Assembly: GCA_021153325.1 (NCBI GenBank) | Contig: JAGKTQ010000007.1 | Coordinates: forward strand, 17,433 to 81,432 | Origin: Lachnospiraceae bacterium | GTDB taxonomy: Bacteria; Bacillota; Clostridia; Lachnospirales; Lachnospiraceae | Direction: 5' to 3' | Length of the DNA stretch: 64,000 nt | Shown: one piece after another, positions 1 to 9,606 of the stretch | Layout: each line of letters starts with the position of its first letter | How positions within the stretch are numbered: position 1 is the first letter of the stretch | Program-made: the position numbers and the translations under genes | Notes under the pieces: model-generated | The model's input: only the letters and a program-made list of their open reading frames with translations | The model's database searches: none | Told to the model about the DNA's origin: nothing

Positions 1-472
1 CATTCATGTTAACTTCAATTCCATCGTTGGAACCTTTATCAATCACAAAAGAGGAATACCAATTTCCGGCATCCCTTGCAATGATCCTTGCTCCAATTTT
101 TTCATATTCATCGTATTGAGAATCCAACTGATACAGTTCCCGAAGATTATTTAACTCATATTTGTCCTGCTGTAATCTTGTAATATCAATTGTCAGCTCA
201 TCAATCTGCTGCTTCAGCTTCTCATTTTCTTCCAATAAATCCTGAATTTCGGAAAGTTCTTCAGAACGATCGTTCATCCAGCTTCCCACTTCACTGATCC
301 CTCTTTGAAAAGGGACAACGATATATCCAGCTATCGTACCTAACGGTCCATTAAACAGCGAAGTATTAAATGTCAAAACAACTAATAAAAGACAAAGAAT
401 TGTTAAAATAAAAAGGAGATATTTACTCGGTAAAGTAAATTTCTCTCCCTTTTTCTTAATTACCGGACTCAT
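1..472 (-). CDS. mreC: Rod shape-determining protein MreC (C-terminus beyond the window edge)
   Basis: Only the first 157 or so codons are present; the gene runs off the left edge. The reading frame starts with MSPVIKKKGEK, has one membrane segment at about residues 18-38, then a coiled coil (roughly 65-105, EENEKLKQQIDEL) and the start of the beta domain (IIARDAGNWYSSFVIDKG). This is the standard layout of MreC, the membrane-anchored scaffold that links MreB filaments outside the membrane to the peptidoglycan elongation machinery. The ATG shares one base with the mreB stop codon (TAATG), so the two are translationally coupled. Identification is firm; the missing C-terminus cannot be assessed. 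Confidence 0.93.
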   Translation of the reverse strand, partial: MSPVIKKKGEKFTLPSKYLLFILTILCLLLVVLTFNTSLFNGPLGTIAGYIVVPFQRGISEVGSWMNDRSEELSEIQDLLEENEKLKQQIDELTIDITRLQQDKYELNNLRELYQLDSQYDEYEKIGARIIARDAGNWYSSFVIDKGSNDGIEVNMN

Positions 473-1482
473 TATTTACTCATCCCTTCAATTGCATAGG
501 CTACAGACTTATAGTTGTCATCTTTAATAATTTTAGAAAGTCCTACCGCAACACTGGTAATCGGATCCTCAGCCACATTCACTTTAAGTCCTGTTCCGTT
601 ACTTACAAGCTGTGCCAAATGATTTACTTGTGAAGCTCCACCCGTCAAATAAATACCATGACGATAAATATCAGCTGCAAGTTCTGGTGGTGTGCGCTCT
701 AATATTACTTTAATATTATCAATAATAGAATTAAAGTGTTCTTTCATTGCTTCATCTACGAGATTTGTCGGAATTTCTCTTTCTACCGGAAGTCCTGTCA
801 CAATATCTCTTCCATAGACAACAGCGCCTTTTCCTTCTTTTTCCAGTTCACGTAAATTTACTTTAATACTTTCTGCAGTTTTGCCACCGATGAGAAGACT
901 GTATTCACGACGCACTGCATTACGGATTGCATCATCAAATTTCAGTCCCCCAACTTTGATCAACTTACTCAAAACGATACCGCCTAAGGAAAGAATGGAG
1001 ATTTCTGTAGTATCATAACCAACATTCACTACAAGTACACCCTGTGAATTTTTAACATCAATATCCAGTCCAAGTCCATCAGCGACCGCTTTCTCTACGA
1101 CCATGATCTTCTTAGCTTTTACGTTGGAATCTTTGATCAGATCATAAAAAGCTCTCTTTTCCACTTCTGTTACATCCGTTGGTACAGCAACATAATAATC
1201 TGCCGGCTTTGTATTTCCTTTGGATAAATCATTCACAAAATACTTGATCAGCGTTTCCATATTTTTAATATCCGCAATGACACCATTGCTGAGCGGATAA
1301 GAAATATGAATATTGCTTGGTGCTTTTTCATACATTTCAAAGGCAGAATCACCATATGCAAAAAGAGTATTTTTATTCTCTATTGCGATCATGTTTTTTT
1401 CTACCATAATATTGTCATCTGCCCTGTTATAAATTTTAATATTATTGGTACCAAGGTCAATACCGAACACATTGTTTCCCAA
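472..1482 (-). CDS. mreB: Rod shape-determining actin homologue MreB
   Basis: At 336 residues it has the usual MreB length. The actin-fold nucleotide motifs are visible: GIDLGTNN near the N-terminus (phosphate 1), GVLVVNVGYDTTEIS in the middle (phosphate 2) and LTGGASQV near the C-terminus (adenosine loop). MreB polymerises under the cytoplasmic membrane and guides lateral wall synthesis. It sits directly before mreC and after radC, the usual Firmicutes order. The N-terminal block (YNRADDNIMVEKNMIAIENK) is more divergent than in textbook MreB, so an Mbl-type or second MreB paralogue is possible, but linkage to mreC favours MreB. Confidence 0.93.
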   Translation of the reverse strand: MGNNVFGIDLGTNNIKIYNRADDNIMVEKNMIAIENKNTLFAYGDSAFEMYEKAPSNIHISYPLSNGVIADIKNMETLIKYFVNDLSKGNTKPADYYVAVPTDVTEVEKRAFYDLIKDSNVKAKKIMVVEKAVADGLGLDIDVKNSQGVLVVNVGYDTTEISILSLGGIVLSKLIKVGGLKFDDAIRNAVRREYSLLIGGKTAESIKVNLRELEKEGKGAVVYGRDIVTGLPVEREIPTNLVDEAMKEHFNSIIDNIKVILERTPPELAADIYRHGIYLTGGASQVNHLAQLVSNGTGLKVNVAEDPITSVAVGLSKIIKDDNYKSVAYAIEGMSK

Positions 1483-1500
1483 AATACTGACAACCCCTTT

Positions 1501-2193
1501 CTATAATAAACCTGATTCTTTAAAACTGATATATCTGTTATCACCTATAATAATATGGTCGAGAAGTGGTATATCCATCAACTCGCCAGTCTTTAAAAGC
1601 CTGTTTGTAATTTCTATATCCTGTCTGCTTGGCTTTGGATCACCACTTGGATGATTATGCAGTACCATAATATATACTGCCTGCATTCTCAAGGCATACT
1701 GAAAAGCTTCCCGAGGGGAAACTAATGACGCATTCACCGTTCCCACAGACAAGACCGTTTGTGAAATTAACTGTGCCTTATTATCCAGACACAACAAAAT
1801 AACTTTTTCTCTTTCTTCATGCCTAAGCTGCTCCATAAAATAATCTGCAACAGTCTTGGGGGCATCAAATCTTAAAAGCGGTTCATTTTTCGCTTTTGCC
1901 ATCCGCATGGAAAGTTCTGCGATACATTTGATCTTAACTGCTTTCACTTCACCGATTCCCCGAATCTGTTTCAGTTCTTCTACTGATATATGATAAAGTC
2001 CCAAAAGTCCTTTATGTGGAGACACAGCTAAATTCAATATCTTTTTTCCAAGCTCAACAGAACTACAATCCTTTGTTCCTGTTCTTAATATAATTGCCAA
2101 AAGTTCCGCTTCTGATAAACTTTCTGGTCCATACTTTAAAAACTTTTCGTATGGCAGCTCTTTGTTTTCCTTTAACATCTTTTCTTTTTCCAT
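1501..2193 (-). CDS. radC: RadC family JAMM-domain protein
   Basis: This 230-residue protein has the RadC layout: an N-terminal helix-hairpin-helix region (about 64-90, with IRGIGEVKAVKIK) and a C-terminal JAB1/MPN+ domain. The metal-binding motif is seen as HNHPSGDPKPSRQD, with the two His at about 179 and 181 and the Asp at about 192. Despite the name, a DNA repair role for RadC is not established; the fold is that of a zinc metalloprotease. The gene lies 18 bases before mreB, a conserved neighbourhood in Firmicutes. The ATG follows a GAGGCGGGA ribosome site. Confidence 0.92.
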   Translation of the reverse strand: MEKEKMLKENKELPYEKFLKYGPESLSEAELLAIILRTGTKDCSSVELGKKILNLAVSPHKGLLGLYHISVEELKQIRGIGEVKAVKIKCIAELSMRMAKAKNEPLLRFDAPKTVADYFMEQLRHEEREKVILLCLDNKAQLISQTVLSVGTVNASLVSPREAFQYALRMQAVYIMVLHNHPSGDPKPSRQDIEITNRLLKTGELMDIPLLDHIIIGDNRYISFKESGLL

Positions 2194-2241
2194 TCCCGCC
2201 TCTTTCTAAACTCTCCGGACAGAAAAAGAAATATGAAATGC

Positions 2242-2478
2242 CTATAAGAACCGGTATATAATCAATGCAATTACAATGCCAAGAATACTTGCAATCGTAA
2301 TTTTAATAGTAAGTGCAAAGGTAATCGTCATGATTCCCAAATCCAACACAAATGGATTTATAAGCCCAAAAGTTTGTCCATAATTGAGCCATGTAGATGG
2401 GAACAGATTTCCGATAAAACCACCTATTACAATGCCTGCCAAAATTAAAAGGAAACATGCCCAGTTATTTTTCCGCAT
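2242..2478 (-). CDS. DUF4321 small membrane protein
   Basis: A 78-residue, very hydrophobic protein with two predicted membrane helices: about residues 7-24 (FLLILAGIVIGGFIGNLF) and 52-77 at the C-terminus. The length, sequence style and position just upstream of radC-mreB match the DUF4321 family of Clostridia, whose function is unknown. It begins the cell-shape cluster, so co-expression with mreB/mreC is likely, but any role in shape is only suggested by position. Confidence 0.75.
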   Translation of the reverse strand: MRKNNWACFLLILAGIVIGGFIGNLFPSTWLNYGQTFGLINPFVLDLGIMTITFALTIKITIASILGIVIALIIYRFL

Positions 2479-2502
2479 TATAGTCCTCCATCATCTAAAG
2501 TA

Positions 2503-2583
2503 ATTGAAAGGCATTACAAGCTACACTTACTGTATAACTTGAAATACATACTAATGAATAGTTTACCATAAATGCCTTTCAAT
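2503..2583. repeat. 81-bp element bounded by 13-bp perfect inverted repeats
   Basis: ATTGAAAGGCATT (2503-2515) and AATGCCTTTCAAT (2571-2583) are exact reverse complements around a 55-base AT-rich centre, in the gap between ynbB and the DUF4321 gene. GTA flanks both outer ends, which could be a short target duplication or chance. There is no T-run after the stem on either strand, so it does not look like an ordinary terminator. It may be a small MITE-like element, a long-loop RNA structure or a regulator site. Confidence 0.5.
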
Positions 2584-2597
2584 GTATATAAATTTTC

Positions 2598-3893
2598 TTA
2601 CAAATTATCCGACAAAATTCCACTTTCATCTAAAAACTGTACTGTTTTGAGTATGCCAAATTTTGCATGCTGCCATGTCAATCCACCCTGAAAGTACACT
2701 GCATAAGGCGGTTTGATCGGTCCATCTGCTGAAAGTTCAATAGAAGAACCGGATACAAAAGCACCCGCCGCCATAATAACATCACTATCATATCCCGGCA
2801 TTGCCCATGGTTCTGGTACCACAAAGCTGTCCACTGGTGCAGCAGCCTGAATGCCTTTACAAAACTCAATGACTGCTTTTTCATTTTGAAATTCTACTGC
2901 CTGAATAATATCATGTCTGGATTCTGTTCCATTTGGAACAACTTTAAAGCCTAATTTTTCATAAAGATTCGCTGCAAAGATTGCCCCTTTTAATGCAGCC
3001 GCCGTTACAGTCGGTGCAAGAAATAATCCCTGATAAAAAGAGCTTAATACCCCTAAGGAAGCTCCTACTTCTTTTCCAAGTCCCGGTGAAGTCAGACGGT
3101 ATGCTGCATTTTCTACACATTCTTTTTTTCCAGCAATATAACCACCGATCGGTGCCAGTCCACCACCCGGATTTTTGATCAGAGAACCGACTACCATATC
3201 TGCTCCTACATCGGTCGGCTCGATACGTTCTACAAATTCACCGTAACAGTTATCTACCATGCAGATAACATCCGGTTTGATTTCTTTAATAAAGTGAATC
3301 AATTCCCCAATTCTTGCTACAGAAAGGGTAGGGCGAGTCTGATAACCTTTAGAACGCTGAATCGTTACTAATTTTGTCTTATCGTTCAATGCCTTTTTAA
3401 TATTTTCATAATCAAAGCTGCCATCCGGCAATAAATCAACCTGTTTATAAGAAATTCCGTATTCTTTTAAAGAACCTTTTGACTCTCTGATTCCAATCAC
3501 TTCTTCTAATGTATCATACGGCTTTCCAACTGGGGAAAGCAATTCATCACCCGGTCTTAAATTACTCATGAGTGCAAGAGCAAGTGCATGCGTTCCACAT
3601 GTGATCTGTGGACGGACCAAAGCATCCTCTGTATGGAAAATGCTGGCATATACTTTTTCCAAAGTATCACGCCCAATATCATTATAGCCATATCCGGTAG
3701 TACCTAAAAGACAAGCTTCACTCACCTTATTCTCCTGCATGGCTTTGAGCACTTTCAGTTGATTATATTCTGCTGTCTCATCTATTTTCTTAAAGCGTTC
3801 TGCAAGCTGTTCTTCCGTTGCTGCACCAAATGCGTATACCTTATCTGATATCCCCATTTCTTTATATATATTTTCCAGTTTTAATTCTTCCAC
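2598..3893 (-). CDS. ynbB: PLP-dependent methionine gamma-lyase family protein (YnbB-like)
   Basis: The 431-residue protein belongs to the PLP-dependent family called methionine gamma-lyase-like or aluminium-resistance protein (Met_gamma_lyase, PF06838). The Schiff-base lysine is probably in SLIKNPGGGLAPIGGYIAG; a preceding MVDNCYGEF supplies the Asp that contacts the pyridoxal ring. The true substrate of this family is not established; a carbon-sulfur lyase activity is assumed. The start is a GTG at 3893, eight bases after AAAGGAG. It follows miaA by 68 bases, as in B. subtilis, but without the hfq gene that often lies between them. Confidence 0.85.
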   Translation of the reverse strand: MEELKLENIYKEMGISDKVYAFGAATEEQLAERFKKIDETAEYNQLKVLKAMQENKVSEACLLGTTGYGYNDIGRDTLEKVYASIFHTEDALVRPQITCGTHALALALMSNLRPGDELLSPVGKPYDTLEEVIGIRESKGSLKEYGISYKQVDLLPDGSFDYENIKKALNDKTKLVTIQRSKGYQTRPTLSVARIGELIHFIKEIKPDVICMVDNCYGEFVERIEPTDVGADMVVGSLIKNPGGGLAPIGGYIAGKKECVENAAYRLTSPGLGKEVGASLGVLSSFYQGLFLAPTVTAAALKGAIFAANLYEKLGFKVVPNGTESRHDIIQAVEFQNEKAVIEFCKGIQAAAPVDSFVVPEPWAMPGYDSDVIMAAGAFVSGSSIELSADGPIKPPYAVYFQGGLTWQHAKFGILKTVQFLDESGILSDNL

Positions 3894-3961
3894 TGTTCTG
3901 ACTCCTTTTGTTGTTTTTCTTTTGCAAACAATTTATAAAATACCATTTTTTCGAGCAAAAT

Positions 3962-4912
3962 TCAATCCTGCTTCGATCGGTTATTCCACCGTTCTACCAT
4001 AAACTGTAAAATTTTATCTTCTTCATACTCGAAAGCATTTTTATCCACCCAAATGACCTCTTTCTCTCTTCGAAACCATGTCAACTGTCTTTTTGCAAAA
4101 TGTCTGGTATCCCTTTTTATCAGATAAACTGCCTCTTCCAGACTGATTTCACCATCTAAGTAGCTTAATATTTCTTTGTAGCCAAGTCCCTGCATGGAAA
4201 CAAGCTTCCTGTCACATCCCATTGATTTTAGTTTCTTTACTTCTTCTACCAGTCCATCTTCCATCATTTTATCCACACGTCTGTCAATCCGCTCATACAA
4301 AACAGCTCTATCATCATTCAATACAAAATAACAGGAATCATACGCGGATTGTTTGGCACGCTCTGCTTCATTATGTTCTGAAATCTTCTTGCCGGTAAGT
4401 TCATAAAATTCCAGTGCACGGACAACTCTTTTTATATTATTTGCATGAATACTTTCTGCGGATTCCTTATCTACTTTTGCAAGCTGCTTGTGCAAATATT
4501 CTGCACCTTTTTCTTCTGCAAGTGCCTCCAGCCGTTTTCGTATCTCTGTGTTTTCTTCATTTTCTGTAAAATCAATATCATAAAGCACTGCCTGAATGTA
4601 AAATCCAGTTCCGCCCGTCAAGATCGGAATATGGTTTCTTTCCGTAATTTCCTCGATACACTGCTTTACCTTTTCTTTAAAAATTACAACATTAAACTCA
4701 TCGAAGGGTTCCAGAATGTCAATCATATGATGTGGAACTCCCGCCATTTCTTCCGGTGTGATCTTTGCAGAACCGATATCCATATGCTTATATACCTGCA
4801 TGGAATCAGCGGAGATAATTTCTCCGCCGAGCATTTTGGCAAGTTTAATAGATAAATTTGTTTTTCCTACTGCTGTAGGTCCTGTCAATACGATCAAAGG
4901 GGTCTTTGTCAT
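3962..4912 (-). CDS. miaA: tRNA dimethylallyltransferase MiaA
   Basis: MiaA transfers a dimethylallyl group to N6 of A37 in tRNAs that read codons beginning with U. The 316-residue protein shows the P-loop GPTAVGKTNL, the DSMQVYKHMDIGSAK substrate motif, and the tRNA-contacting block LTGGTGFYIQAVL. Its product is the substrate of MiaB (11410-12855) encoded farther upstream in the same region. The ATG follows GGGAGG by six bases, and the gene starts 14 bases after the mutL stop, so it is probably co-transcribed with mutS-mutL. Confidence 0.96.
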   Translation of the reverse strand: MTKTPLIVLTGPTAVGKTNLSIKLAKMLGGEIISADSMQVYKHMDIGSAKITPEEMAGVPHHMIDILEPFDEFNVVIFKEKVKQCIEEITERNHIPILTGGTGFYIQAVLYDIDFTENEENTEIRKRLEALAEEKGAEYLHKQLAKVDKESAESIHANNIKRVVRALEFYELTGKKISEHNEAERAKQSAYDSCYFVLNDDRAVLYERIDRRVDKMMEDGLVEEVKKLKSMGCDRKLVSMQGLGYKEILSYLDGEISLEEAVYLIKRDTRHFAKRQLTWFRREKEVIWVDKNAFEYEEDKILQFMVERWNNRSKQD

Positions 4913-4926
4913 ATATTTCCTCCCAA

Positions 4927-6816
4927 TCAGACAATTCGCTTAAATTTTTTCTCTATTTCATATTTTGTCATGGAAATCATTGTTGGTCTTCCATGTGGAC
5001 AATGGTACGGATTATCTAATGCCAAAAGCTGATCCAATAATGCTTCCACTTCTGCAACGCTCATGAACATATTACCCTTCACTGCAGCTTTGCAGGACAT
5101 GGACGCAATCTTTTCTTCGATCACGACTGCATTTCCTTTTACCGGTCCTTGTGATAATTCATCCAAAACTTCTTCAAACAATTCTTTTTCATTACAACCA
5201 TAAAGGTCTGTCGGAACAGCGCGCAGTGCATATTCATTGCCACCAAATTCTTCTATTTCAAAGCCTAAGTTTGTAAATACATCTGCATATTCTTTATATA
5301 CATTTTCCTGTTGTCCGGTCAAAGTAACAACGAGAGGCGGATTAAGCAGCTGAGAAGCTGCCTGTTTTTCCCGCAAGGCTTTTATGAACTTTTCATACTT
5401 CACTTTTTCATGTGCCGCATGCTGATCCATGATCATTAATTTATCCTGGTACACAAACAGCCAGTATGTATCGAATATCTGTCCTAAGATTTTATATTCC
5501 TGTCTGGCTTCCTTTGTCAGGATTTTTTCTTCAAACAGCTCCATCTGCACAGGTTTTTCTGCTGTTTTTATCTCTGCTACCGTTTTTTCTAAGGCAGCCT
5601 GTTCCTCTTTTTCGTTCTGCTCACTTTTATTTTCTACATTTCCAAGCACACGACTCCATACCGGATTCCTGCTATATTCCTGCTTTTTAACCTGTTCGGT
5701 TCTATATTCCGTCTCCTCTTTTACTTTTGCCTGTGCAAGACGATTTACTTCAAAAGGTTCCGGAACTGTATATTTTACAGTGTTTTTTTCTTCTTTTTCT
5801 TCCGTCAGCACTACATTTGGTATCATTTCCTTTTGCGCCAACGCCTCTGCGATCGCATCCGATACAAATTGAAAAAAAATCTCCCCTTGTGTAAAACGAA
5901 TATCCATTTTCGTCGGATGCACATTGACATCTATCATTTCCGTATCAATGGAAAAATGTAATACCGCAAAAGGATATTTATGCTGCATCAAATAGCCTTT
6001 ATAGCCTTCTTCGATCGCTTTTGCGATCAAGCTGCTTTTTATATATCTCCCATTTACAAAATAATTTTCATAATTACGATTGGAACGATTAATCGTAGGC
6101 TTTCCCAAAAATCCGGTAATCTTCATGCCGGATTTTTCCTTGTTCACTTCGATTAATTCATTGGCGATATCCCGTCCATAAATTCGATAAATGATTTCCT
6201 TCAGATCTCCATTTCCGGTAGTATGAAATTTAATTTGTCCATTTACCATATATTTAAATGACACATGCGGATTGGAAAGAGCCATGTGTTCCATCAAATC
6301 TGACACATACCCACCTTCCGTCATAGGCTGTTTTAAAAACTTTCTTCGTACCGGCGTATTAAAAAACAGATTTCGCACAATGATCGTTGTACCGTCCGGC
6401 GCGCCGATGTCCTCCAATTCTTTTTGCACGGCACCTTCTATGACATTTCTCACACCAGTTAATGCATTTTTCGTTTTTGTTATCATTTCTACCATAGCAA
6501 CCGCAGCAATACTGGACAGCGCTTCCCCACGAAACCCAAGACTGACTACACTGGTCAAATCCGAAACACTGCGGATCTTACTCGTAGCATGTCTGACAAA
6601 TGCTTTTTCAATCTGTGTTTTATCAATACCACAGCCATTATCAGTAACACGGATAAAAGAAATACCACCTTCTTTTATTTCCACGGTAATCACATCCGCT
6701 CCGGCATCGACGGCATTTTCCACCAGTTCTTTTACTACACTGGATGGTCTTTCTACCACTTCTCCCGCAGCAATTTTATCTATCGTATCAGTATCTAAAA
6801 GATGAATTTCATTCAT
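4927..6816 (-). CDS. mutL: DNA mismatch repair protein MutL with endonuclease motif
   Basis: The N-terminal GHKL ATPase has ELVENAVDAGA, DNGCGI and GFRGEAL; the C-terminal dimerisation domain carries the metal-dependent nicking motif DQHAAHEKVKYE (DQHA-x2-E-x4-E) and the CPHGRP motif. It is therefore the nicking type of MutL found in organisms without MutH. I chose ATG at 6816 (629 residues), eight bases after AGGAGG at 6825-6830; an in-frame GTG three codons earlier overlaps that ribosome site and is unlikely. The mutS stop codon also overlaps the same AGGAGG, so mutS and mutL are tightly coupled. Residues about 340-440 form a charged, low-complexity linker. Confidence 0.96.
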   Translation of the reverse strand: MNEIHLLDTDTIDKIAAGEVVERPSSVVKELVENAVDAGADVITVEIKEGGISFIRVTDNGCGIDKTQIEKAFVRHATSKIRSVSDLTSVVSLGFRGEALSSIAAVAMVEMITKTKNALTGVRNVIEGAVQKELEDIGAPDGTTIIVRNLFFNTPVRRKFLKQPMTEGGYVSDLMEHMALSNPHVSFKYMVNGQIKFHTTGNGDLKEIIYRIYGRDIANELIEVNKEKSGMKITGFLGKPTINRSNRNYENYFVNGRYIKSSLIAKAIEEGYKGYLMQHKYPFAVLHFSIDTEMIDVNVHPTKMDIRFTQGEIFFQFVSDAIAEALAQKEMIPNVVLTEEKEEKNTVKYTVPEPFEVNRLAQAKVKEETEYRTEQVKKQEYSRNPVWSRVLGNVENKSEQNEKEEQAALEKTVAEIKTAEKPVQMELFEEKILTKEARQEYKILGQIFDTYWLFVYQDKLMIMDQHAAHEKVKYEKFIKALREKQAASQLLNPPLVVTLTGQQENVYKEYADVFTNLGFEIEEFGGNEYALRAVPTDLYGCNEKELFEEVLDELSQGPVKGNAVVIEEKIASMSCKAAVKGNMFMSVAEVEALLDQLLALDNPYHCPHGRPTMISMTKYEIEKKFKRIV

Positions 6817-6829
6817 CCGTTTCACCTCC

Positions 6830-9484
6830 TTATACGCTCCAACGATTCTTTAATTTGTTTTGTAAACGATATAATGTATTTAACGCATCCATTGGAGTCA
6901 GATTCGTCACATCAATTCCTTTTAATTCTTCCAGCACATCCTCATCTTTGACTGTATCAAACAAAGATATTTGTGCCAAATCCACTTCATCGTATTTTTT
7001 TACTGTTTTTTTACTGTCACCCTTCATATCTATCGCAATGCTCTGTACTTTTTCTGTAATGTCATTATCACTTAACTGTTCCACAATCTCTTTGGCACGG
7101 TCAATGACCATATCCGGTACTCCTGCAAGTTTTGCTACCTGAATACCATAACTCTTGTCCGCACCGCCTTTTACAATCTTACGCAAAAAGACAATATCAT
7201 CGCCCTTTTCCTTGACCGCGATACAATAATTATTGACATTGCTCATTTTGCCTTCCAGTTCCGTAAGCTCATGGTAATGCGTTGCAAACAATGTTTTTGC
7301 ACCTAAGATTTTACGGTTACTGATATACTCGATCACTGCCCATGCAATACTTAACCCATCAAAAGTAGCAGTTCCTCTACCAATTTCATCCAGAACAAGA
7401 AGACTATTTTGCGTAGCATTTCTCAAAATATTAGCAACCTCGTTCATTTCTACCATAAAGGTACTCTGTCCACTTGCCAGATCATCCGAAGCACCAACGC
7501 GCGTAAAAATACGGTCTACAATGCCAATATTCGCACTTTTTGCCGGTACAAAACTTCCAATCTGCGCCAGCAATACGATCAAAGCTGCCTGACGCATATA
7601 GGTGGATTTACCAGCCATATTCGGTCCGGTAATGATGGAAATACAATGGTTTCCATTATCCAGATAAGTGTCGTTCTGAATGAACATCTCTCCCGAAATC
7701 ATCTGCTCAACTACGGGATGTCTTCCATCTTTAATATCTATAACGCCTTTTTCATTTAAAGAAGGACGCACATAATTGTTCCGTTCCGCTACTAAAGACA
7801 AGGAAGCAAATACATCTAATTTTGCCACTGCCTTTGCGGTTCTCTGAATGCGTTCGATCTCCATGGCAATGGAATCTCTGATCTTACAGAACATATCATA
7901 TTCCAACGTATAGAGCTTATCCTCTGCATTTAAGATCGTATCCTCCAATTCCTTTAGCTTTGGCGTCGTATATCTTTCTGCATTTGCAAGAGTCTGTTTT
8001 CTGATATAATCCTCCGGCACAAGGTTCTTGTAGGAATTCGTTACTTCAAAATAATATCCGAAGACTTTGTTATATTTAATACGCAGGTTTTTAATTCCTG
8101 TACGTTCTCTATCTTCTTCCTCTAACTTTGCAAGCCAGTTCTTTCCTTCTGTCTTTGCATGGCGCAGATTATCAATATTTTCATCAAATCCTTCTTTGAT
8201 CAACCCACCCTCTTTGATAGCGATCGGCGGCTCTTCAATGATAGAAGCATCGATCAAATGGAAAATATCTTCTAATCCATCAATTTCTTCTTCAATTTCT
8301 ATAAGCAGTTCCTTTTTAAAGTCTTTTAACACTGCTTTAATATGCGGAAGCATTTCTAATGAATTACGAAATGCAATTAAATCTCTTGGATTTGCTGTCT
8401 TATAGCTTACTTTACCAAGAAGTCTTTCCAGATCATAAATAGGATTTAAATATTCTCTGATCTCATCTCTGGAAACGGTATCCCTGTTTAATTCTTCAAT
8501 AGCATCCAAACGCTTTTCTATCTCTTCCTTATCGATCAAAGGCTGTTCTATATAGCTTCGCAAAGTTCGTGCACCCATAGCCGTCTTTGTCTTATCAAGT
8601 ACCCAAAGAAGAGAACCTCTTTTTTGTTTCTCACGTAAGGTTTCTGTCAGCTCTAAATTTCTTCTTGTAGAACTGTCCAAAAGCATATATTTACTCGTCA
8701 AATAAGGATACAAATGCGTAAAATGACTAAGCGATGTTTTCTGTGTTTCATATAAATACTGTAAAAGTGCTCCGGCTGCCACCATTCCTACTGGAAAATC
8801 CTCTATTCCAAGTCCAATAAGTGAGGTGACTTTAAAATGCTTCATCAAACATTTTTTACAGCTTTCATCATCAAAATAGTGTGGTTCTAAAGAGTTTACT
8901 GCGATCCTCAGTCTTCCCTTTAAATCTTCTATATCCACTCCGCTGACTAAAAATGCATCGTTGCCTACAATTTCCGAAGGCGTGTATTTATTCATTTCAT
9001 CTAACAGCTTTCTTGTATCTTCTACCTCTGTCAGATAGTAATCACCGGTCGTTACATCGGCAATAGAAATACCGATTTTCCCTGGGAAATAAGCAACTGA
9101 CATCAGAAAGTTGTTCTTACTTTCTTCCAATGCCTGTATATTCAAATTTGTTCCAGGTGTTACAATTCTTACAACTTCTCTTTTTACAATTCCTTTTGCC
9201 AGTTTCGGGTCTTCAACCTGCTCACAAATGGCTACTTTATAACCTTTTGAAACAAGTTTGTTTAAATAACCATCTACCGCATGATATGGAATCCCACACA
9301 TTGGTGCTCTTTCTTCCTGCCCACAATTCTTTCCGGTCAATGTAATTTCCAGTTCCTTTGATGCAGTGATTGCATCCTCAAAGAACATTTCATAAAAATC
9401 TCCCAATCTATAAAACAAAATGCAGTCCTGATATTCTTTTTTTGTTTCCATATATTGCTGCATCATCGGGGTTAATTCTGCCAC
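6830..9484 (-). CDS. mutS: DNA mismatch repair protein MutS
   Basis: MutS binds base mismatches and small loops and recruits MutL. The 884-residue protein has the mismatch-reading motif GDFYEMFFED near residues 28-37 (the Phe-x-Glu of MutS1), the lever and clamp domains, and a C-terminal ABC ATPase with Walker A GPNMAGKST (about residue 620), Walker B LLVLDEIGRGT and the ATHYHELTEL His loop. Length and motifs are those of MutS1, not MutS2. A GAGAGA-type ribosome site precedes the ATG. The gene is the first of the mutS-mutL-miaA-ynbB set; miaB would normally precede it directly but is separated here by sulP. Confidence 0.97.
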   Translation of the reverse strand: MAELTPMMQQYMETKKEYQDCILFYRLGDFYEMFFEDAITASKELEITLTGKNCGQEERAPMCGIPYHAVDGYLNKLVSKGYKVAICEQVEDPKLAKGIVKREVVRIVTPGTNLNIQALEESKNNFLMSVAYFPGKIGISIADVTTGDYYLTEVEDTRKLLDEMNKYTPSEIVGNDAFLVSGVDIEDLKGRLRIAVNSLEPHYFDDESCKKCLMKHFKVTSLIGLGIEDFPVGMVAAGALLQYLYETQKTSLSHFTHLYPYLTSKYMLLDSSTRRNLELTETLREKQKRGSLLWVLDKTKTAMGARTLRSYIEQPLIDKEEIEKRLDAIEELNRDTVSRDEIREYLNPIYDLERLLGKVSYKTANPRDLIAFRNSLEMLPHIKAVLKDFKKELLIEIEEEIDGLEDIFHLIDASIIEEPPIAIKEGGLIKEGFDENIDNLRHAKTEGKNWLAKLEEEDRERTGIKNLRIKYNKVFGYYFEVTNSYKNLVPEDYIRKQTLANAERYTTPKLKELEDTILNAEDKLYTLEYDMFCKIRDSIAMEIERIQRTAKAVAKLDVFASLSLVAERNNYVRPSLNEKGVIDIKDGRHPVVEQMISGEMFIQNDTYLDNGNHCISIITGPNMAGKSTYMRQAALIVLLAQIGSFVPAKSANIGIVDRIFTRVGASDDLASGQSTFMVEMNEVANILRNATQNSLLVLDEIGRGTATFDGLSIAWAVIEYISNRKILGAKTLFATHYHELTELEGKMSNVNNYCIAVKEKGDDIVFLRKIVKGGADKSYGIQVAKLAGVPDMVIDRAKEIVEQLSDNDITEKVQSIAIDMKGDSKKTVKKYDEVDLAQISLFDTVKDEDVLEELKGIDVTNLTPMDALNTLYRLQNKLKNRWSV

Positions 9485-9530
9485 GTTTCTCTCTCCTTAG
9501 CTGACTAAATGCCAACGCATTTCTTATAAT

Positions 9531-9565
9531 AAAAAGTAAGTGGATAACCTTTACAAGTTACCCAC
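9531..9565 (-). terminator. Rho-independent terminator after sulP
   Basis: On the minus strand GTGGGTAAC (9565-9557) pairs with GTTATCCAC (9548-9540), one pair being a G-U wobble, around an eight-base loop, and TTACTTTTTATT follows. It lies about 40 bases after the sulP stop codon and before mutS, and should end the sulP transcript. Confidence 0.65.
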
Positions 9566-9606
9566 CCATCATAATAACATAATTCAAAAAATATATCCAG
9601 CAACGT

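Noticed and set aside
3893..3962. hfq between miaA and ynbB
   Set aside because: Only 68 bases separate the two genes and they hold no open frame of that kind.
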